Assembly (NCBI RefSeq): GCF_001499965.1
Contig: NZ_LQIT01000028.1
Location: 1-64,000, forward strand
DNA length: 64,000 nucleotides
Source: Mycobacterium sp. GA-2829
GTDB taxonomy: Bacteria > Actinomycetota > Actinomycetes > Mycobacteriales > Mycobacteriaceae
Direction of reading: 5' to 3'
Made by a program: the position numbers and the translations under genes. Of the stretch, positions 60,843-64,000 are shown piece by piece. The notes under the pieces are model-generated. The model did not search any database. It was given only the letters and a program-made list of their open reading frames with translations, and was not told the DNA's origin. Each line of letters begins with the position of its first letter. Position 1 is the first letter of the stretch.

Positions 60843-62948
60843 CTAGGTCGCGGTCTCCGCGCCGGACGTCGCGAGCACCCAGGCGTACTGGAACGCGGCT
60901 TCCTTCCACCGCTCATACCGTCCGCTGATTCCGCCGTGTCCGGCACTCATCTCGGTCTTGAGCAGCACCGGGTTGCCGTCGGTATTCGAGTGCCGAAGCG
61001 CGGCAACCCATTTGGCGGGCTCGACGTAGTAGACGCGGGTGTCGTTGAGCGACGTCATCGCCAGGATCGGCGGGTAGTCCCTGGCGGCCACGTTCTCGTA
61101 CGGCGAGTAGGACTTCATGTAGTGGTAGACGGACTCGTCCTCGAGCGGATTGCCCCACTCGTCCCACTCGGTGACCGTCAGCGGCAGCGACGGATCCAGG
61201 ATGGTGGTCAACGGGTCCACGAACGGCACCTGCGCGAGGAACCCGGCGAACAGTTCGGGCGCCAGGTTCGCCACGGCTCCGATCAGCAGCCCGCCCGCAC
61301 TTCCGCCCAGCGCCACCATGTTCTGCGGCCGCGTCGTGCCGGTGGCGATGAGATGCCGTGCGACGGCGATGAAATCGGTGAACGTGTTGCCCTTCTCCAG
61401 CAGCTTGCCGTGTTCGTACCACGGCCTGCCGAGCTCACCGCCACCGCGGACGTGGGCGACGGCGAACACCATGCCGCGATCCAGTAGCGACAGCCGGGCG
61501 ATCGAGAATCGCGGATCCTCACACGATTCATAGGCGCCGTACCCGTAGAGCAGCGTGGGCGCCGGGAACTGCAGCCCCGCCCGGTGCACGATCGAGATCG
61601 GCACCCGGGCGCCGTCGGGGGCGACGGCCCACTCGCGCCGCTCGACGTAGTCCTCGGGGCGGTAGCCGCCGAGCACCGGCTGCTCGCGCAGCAGCGTGCG
61701 CTCACCGGTCTGCAGGTCGATGTCGTAGATCCGCACCGGGGTGACGAATGACGTTGCGCCGACGCGGAGTACCGGCGCATCCCAGTTCGGATTGCCGGCC
61801 AGGCCCGCGGAGGTCAGCTCGGTGTCGAAGGTGATGTCCTCGGCGCGGCCGTAGGATCCGTCGGCGCCGAGGGGCCACAGCTGGATCTTGGGCAGCGCCT
61901 CCTCGCGGTAGCTCAGCACGAGGTGCCGGGCGAACGCGTCGACGGCGTCCAGGCGCACGTCCTCGCGGTGTTCGATCAGCGTGCGGGTCGCGGTCGGGTC
62001 CGACACCGGTGCGTCGACGAGTGCGAAGTTCTCCGCACCGTCGTTGTGCATGATGAGGAACCGGTCCTCGCCGCCCACGACCGCGTGTTCGACGGAGTAC
62101 TCGACTCCCTCGCGGCGCGGCCACACCACCGCGAACTCGGCGTCCGGGGCGGTCGCGTCGGCGTAGCGCACCTCGGAGGTGATCGCACTGCCCGAGGCGA
62201 TGATCAGGTACTTGTCGCTGCGGGTGCGGCCGACGCCGAGCCAGTACTTCTCGTCGGGTTCGTGGTAGACGCGTTCGGCCGGTAGGCCGGCGCCGAGACG
62301 GTGCCGCCACACGGTGTCCGGACGCCACGCGTCGTCGACCGTGGTGTAGTAGACGGTCCGGTTGTCGGCGGCCCACGTCGCCCCCGCGCCGATGCCGACG
62401 ATGGTGTCGTCGTACTGCTCGCCGGTGTGCAGATTCCGGAACCGCAGCGTGTACCGCTCGTCGCCGACGGTGTCGACCGAGTAGGCCAGGATGCTGCCGT
62501 CGGGGCTGACCGTGGCCGCGCCGAGCGAGAAGAAGTCGTGGCCCTCGGCTTCGACGTTCTCGTCGAGCAGCACCTGCTCGCCGGGGATCGTGGTGTTCTC
62601 GTCGAACTGCGGCGGCGTCCAGTCGTCGGGATCGCTTGCGGGGCAACGGCAGTGGACGCCGTACTGCTTACCTTCGAAGCTGCGGCCGTAGTACCACCAG
62701 TCACCGCGGCGGGTCGGCACCGACAGGTCGGTCTCCTTGGTGCGGGCCTTGATCTCGTCGAAGATCTTCTGCCGCAGCGGCGCGAGGTGTTCGGTCTGCG
62801 CTTCGGTGTAGGCGTTCTCGGCCTCCAGATGGGCGATCACCTCGGGGTCGGCCTTGTCCCGCAACCATTCGTAGTGGTCGACGAACACGTCGCCGTGGTG
62901 TTCGCGGCGCTTCTCGACGCGTTTGGCGACGGGCGGTGTGGCGCTCAT
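60843..62948 (-). CDS. ptrB: PtrB, oligopeptidase B (prolyl oligopeptidase family)
   Basis: A 701-residue serine peptidase. An N-terminal seven-bladed beta-propeller covers about residues 70-400. The C-terminal alpha/beta hydrolase has ALGGSAGGLLIGAVANLAP with the catalytic serine and MSAGHGGISGRYERW with the histidine. It cuts after basic residues in short peptides. The ATG at 62948 overlaps the purC stop (ATGA). The protein is full length. Confidence 0.94.
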   Translation of the reverse strand: MSATPPVAKRVEKRREHHGDVFVDHYEWLRDKADPEVIAHLEAENAYTEAQTEHLAPLRQKIFDEIKARTKETDLSVPTRRGDWWYYGRSFEGKQYGVHCRCPASDPDDWTPPQFDENTTIPGEQVLLDENVEAEGHDFFSLGAATVSPDGSILAYSVDTVGDERYTLRFRNLHTGEQYDDTIVGIGAGATWAADNRTVYYTTVDDAWRPDTVWRHRLGAGLPAERVYHEPDEKYWLGVGRTRSDKYLIIASGSAITSEVRYADATAPDAEFAVVWPRREGVEYSVEHAVVGGEDRFLIMHNDGAENFALVDAPVSDPTATRTLIEHREDVRLDAVDAFARHLVLSYREEALPKIQLWPLGADGSYGRAEDITFDTELTSAGLAGNPNWDAPVLRVGATSFVTPVRIYDIDLQTGERTLLREQPVLGGYRPEDYVERREWAVAPDGARVPISIVHRAGLQFPAPTLLYGYGAYESCEDPRFSIARLSLLDRGMVFAVAHVRGGGELGRPWYEHGKLLEKGNTFTDFIAVARHLIATGTTRPQNMVALGGSAGGLLIGAVANLAPELFAGFLAQVPFVDPLTTILDPSLPLTVTEWDEWGNPLEDESVYHYMKSYSPYENVAARDYPPILAMTSLNDTRVYYVEPAKWVAALRHSNTDGNPVLLKTEMSAGHGGISGRYERWKEAAFQYAWVLATSGAETAT

Positions 62949-63838
62949 GCGCTCGCACCGATCCACGCGCCGAAGCTCAGTCCCGAGATACGTTCGTAGG
63001 CCTCGATGTAGCGCGCCCGCGTCGCATCGACGATCTCCGGCGGCAGCGGTGGCGGCGGTTCGTCGGCCGCACGGTCCCAACCGGACTCCGGGCCGGTGAG
63101 CCAGTTGCGCACGAACTGCTTGTCGTAGCTCGGCTGCACCTCACCCTCGCGGTAGGCGTCGGCGTACCAGTACCGCGACGAGTCGGGGGTGAACACCTCG
63201 TCGGCGAGCACCAGCTCACCGGACTCGTCGACCCCGAACTCGAATTTGGTGTCGGCGATGATGATTCCCTTCGTCAGCGCGTGTTCGGCGCCCTGGGTGT
63301 AGACCTGCAACGTGCGCTCCCGCAGTTGTGCGGCGCGCTGCTCCCCGACCAGTCCGACGGTGGTCTCGTAGCTGATGTTCTCGTCGTGCGCGCCGAGTTC
63401 GGCCTTCGACGCCGGGGTGTAGAGCGGTTCGTCGAACTTGCTGGCCTCGGTCAGCCCGGGCGGCAGCGTCAACCCACACAGTGTGCCGGTGTCGCGGTAG
63501 TCGATGAGCCCGGAGCCGGTGAGGTATCCGCGCGCCACGCATTCGACCGGCAGCATCTCCAGCTTGCGCACCACCAGCGCGCGGCCGAGCACCTCGTCGG
63601 GGATGCGCGGATCGTCGGGTGGGCCTGCGAGGTGGTTGGGGGCATCGATGAGATCGAAGAAGAACACGCTCATCGCCGTGAGGATGCGGCCCTTGTCGGG
63701 GATCTGCGAGGACAGGATGTGGTCGTACGCCGAGATGCGGTCGGTCGCGACGAACAGCAGGTGGTCGTCGTCGACGGCGTACAGTTCGCGGACCTTACCG
63801 CTGGCCAGGTGCCGGTAGTCGGACAGAGCGGGGCGCAT
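62945..63838 (-). CDS. purC: PurC, SAICAR synthase
   Basis: A 297-residue enzyme starting MRPALSDYRHLASGKVRELY. YAVDDDHLLFVATDRISAYD and MLPVECVARGYLTGSGLIDY are the ATP and substrate motifs, and ADTKFEFGVDESGELVLADE follows. It condenses CAIR with aspartate. TAGGCT (63845-63850) is 6 nt upstream of the ATG, predicting a leaderless mRNA that also carries ptrB. Confidence 0.96.
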   Translation of the reverse strand: MRPALSDYRHLASGKVRELYAVDDDHLLFVATDRISAYDHILSSQIPDKGRILTAMSVFFFDLIDAPNHLAGPPDDPRIPDEVLGRALVVRKLEMLPVECVARGYLTGSGLIDYRDTGTLCGLTLPPGLTEASKFDEPLYTPASKAELGAHDENISYETTVGLVGEQRAAQLRERTLQVYTQGAEHALTKGIIIADTKFEFGVDESGELVLADEVFTPDSSRYWYADAYREGEVQPSYDKQFVRNWLTGPESGWDRAADEPPPPLPPEIVDATRARYIEAYERISGLSFGAWIGASA

Positions 63839-63869
63839 CGGGCCAGCCTATCGGGCACCATCTACACAC

Positions 63870-64000
63870 ATGACTTCGCGGTTTGTGCCCTACGCCACCA
63901 CCCCTGGTCGACTGTTCGGCCAGCTGATCAGTGACATCGTCGTCGCGGTGTGGGCGCTCATATGGTTGTTCGTCGGAATGGCGGTGCATTCGGCCGTCGC
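63870..64000 (+). CDS. membrane protein, start only (3' truncated by window)
   Basis: The first 43 codons read MTSRFVPYATTPGRLFGQLI then SDIVVAVWALIWLFVGMAV, with one clear membrane helix. It corresponds in place to Rv0779c, a conserved membrane protein. Divergent from purC with 31 bp between. The rest lies beyond the window. Confidence 0.75.
   Translation, partial: MTSRFVPYATTPGRLFGQLISDIVVAVWALIWLFVGMAVHSAV

Overview
The window looks like chromosomal DNA of a mycobacterium, most likely a fast-growing Mycolicibacterium-type species. The base composition is very GC-rich and GTG starts and 4-bp stop/start overlaps are frequent. Several gene sets are typical of mycobacteria: mycothiol synthase, F420-type luciferase-like enzymes, DesA1, WS/DGAT, LmeA, the DyP-encapsulin pair, and a polycysteine leader peptide ahead of cysA2/sseC2. 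From about 24 kb to the end the order follows, as I recall it, the M. tuberculosis H37Rv block Rv0824c (desA1) to Rv0779c. The fadB-fadA-dapC-SRPBCC stretch corresponds to Rv0860-Rv0856. I see no insertion sequence, prophage, integrase, CRISPR array or rRNA.

Layout. 0-5 kb: two cupin genes, an F420-type oxidoreductase, a PNPOx-like protein, a methyltransferase and an acyl-CoA ligase. 5-14 kb: fadA-fadB beta-oxidation operon, an Old Yellow Enzyme gene, dapC, another luciferase-like enzyme, and four tandem SRPBCC paralogues. 14-24 kb (the most variable part): UBP-type zinc finger protein, NAD-dependent epimerase, WS/DGAT, four tRNA genes (Phe, Asp, Glu, Lys), a decayed TetR gene, a phytoene-desaturase-like oxidoreductase with its TetR regulator and two matching operators, truncated haemoglobin, and an MpaB-type oxygenase with a TetR gene. 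24-34 kb: desA1, dus, an LCP cell-wall ligase, phoY2 (phoU family), and pstSCAB with a PHO-box-like repeat. 34-40 kb: glnR, mshD, lmeA, thiX, the polycysteine uORF with the DUF4395-cysA2-sseC2 operon, a DUF732 secreted protein, a 32-residue membrane peptide, a nitrobindin-like protein and a lipoprotein. 40-64 kb: pabC-like aminotransferase, a YgfZ homologue, DUF3073, and purine genes (purM, purF, purL, purQ, purS, purC). Interspersed among the purine genes are a membrane hydrolase, a CPBP protease, a frameshifted cation/proton antiporter, pepC, DyP plus encapsulin, an MBL hydrolase, glutathione peroxidase and oligopeptidase B.

Functional themes are lipid metabolism (fadAB, desA1, WS/DGAT, acyl-CoA ligase), phosphate and nitrogen control (pst, phoY2, glnR), sulfur and redox balance (mshD, cysA2/sseC2, thiX, GPx, DyP nanocompartment), and de novo purine synthesis. 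Sixteen starts have a TAxxxT -10 hexamer 6-7 nt upstream, which predicts leaderless mRNAs. The least explained items are a compact minus-strand transcription unit at about 39.78-39.99 kb with a complete promoter and an extended Shine-Dalgarno, a set of long intergenic palindromes, a 57-nt hairpin ahead of the antiporter, and a structured leader ahead of the DUF3073 gene. All names come from reading translations and motifs; no database search was run.
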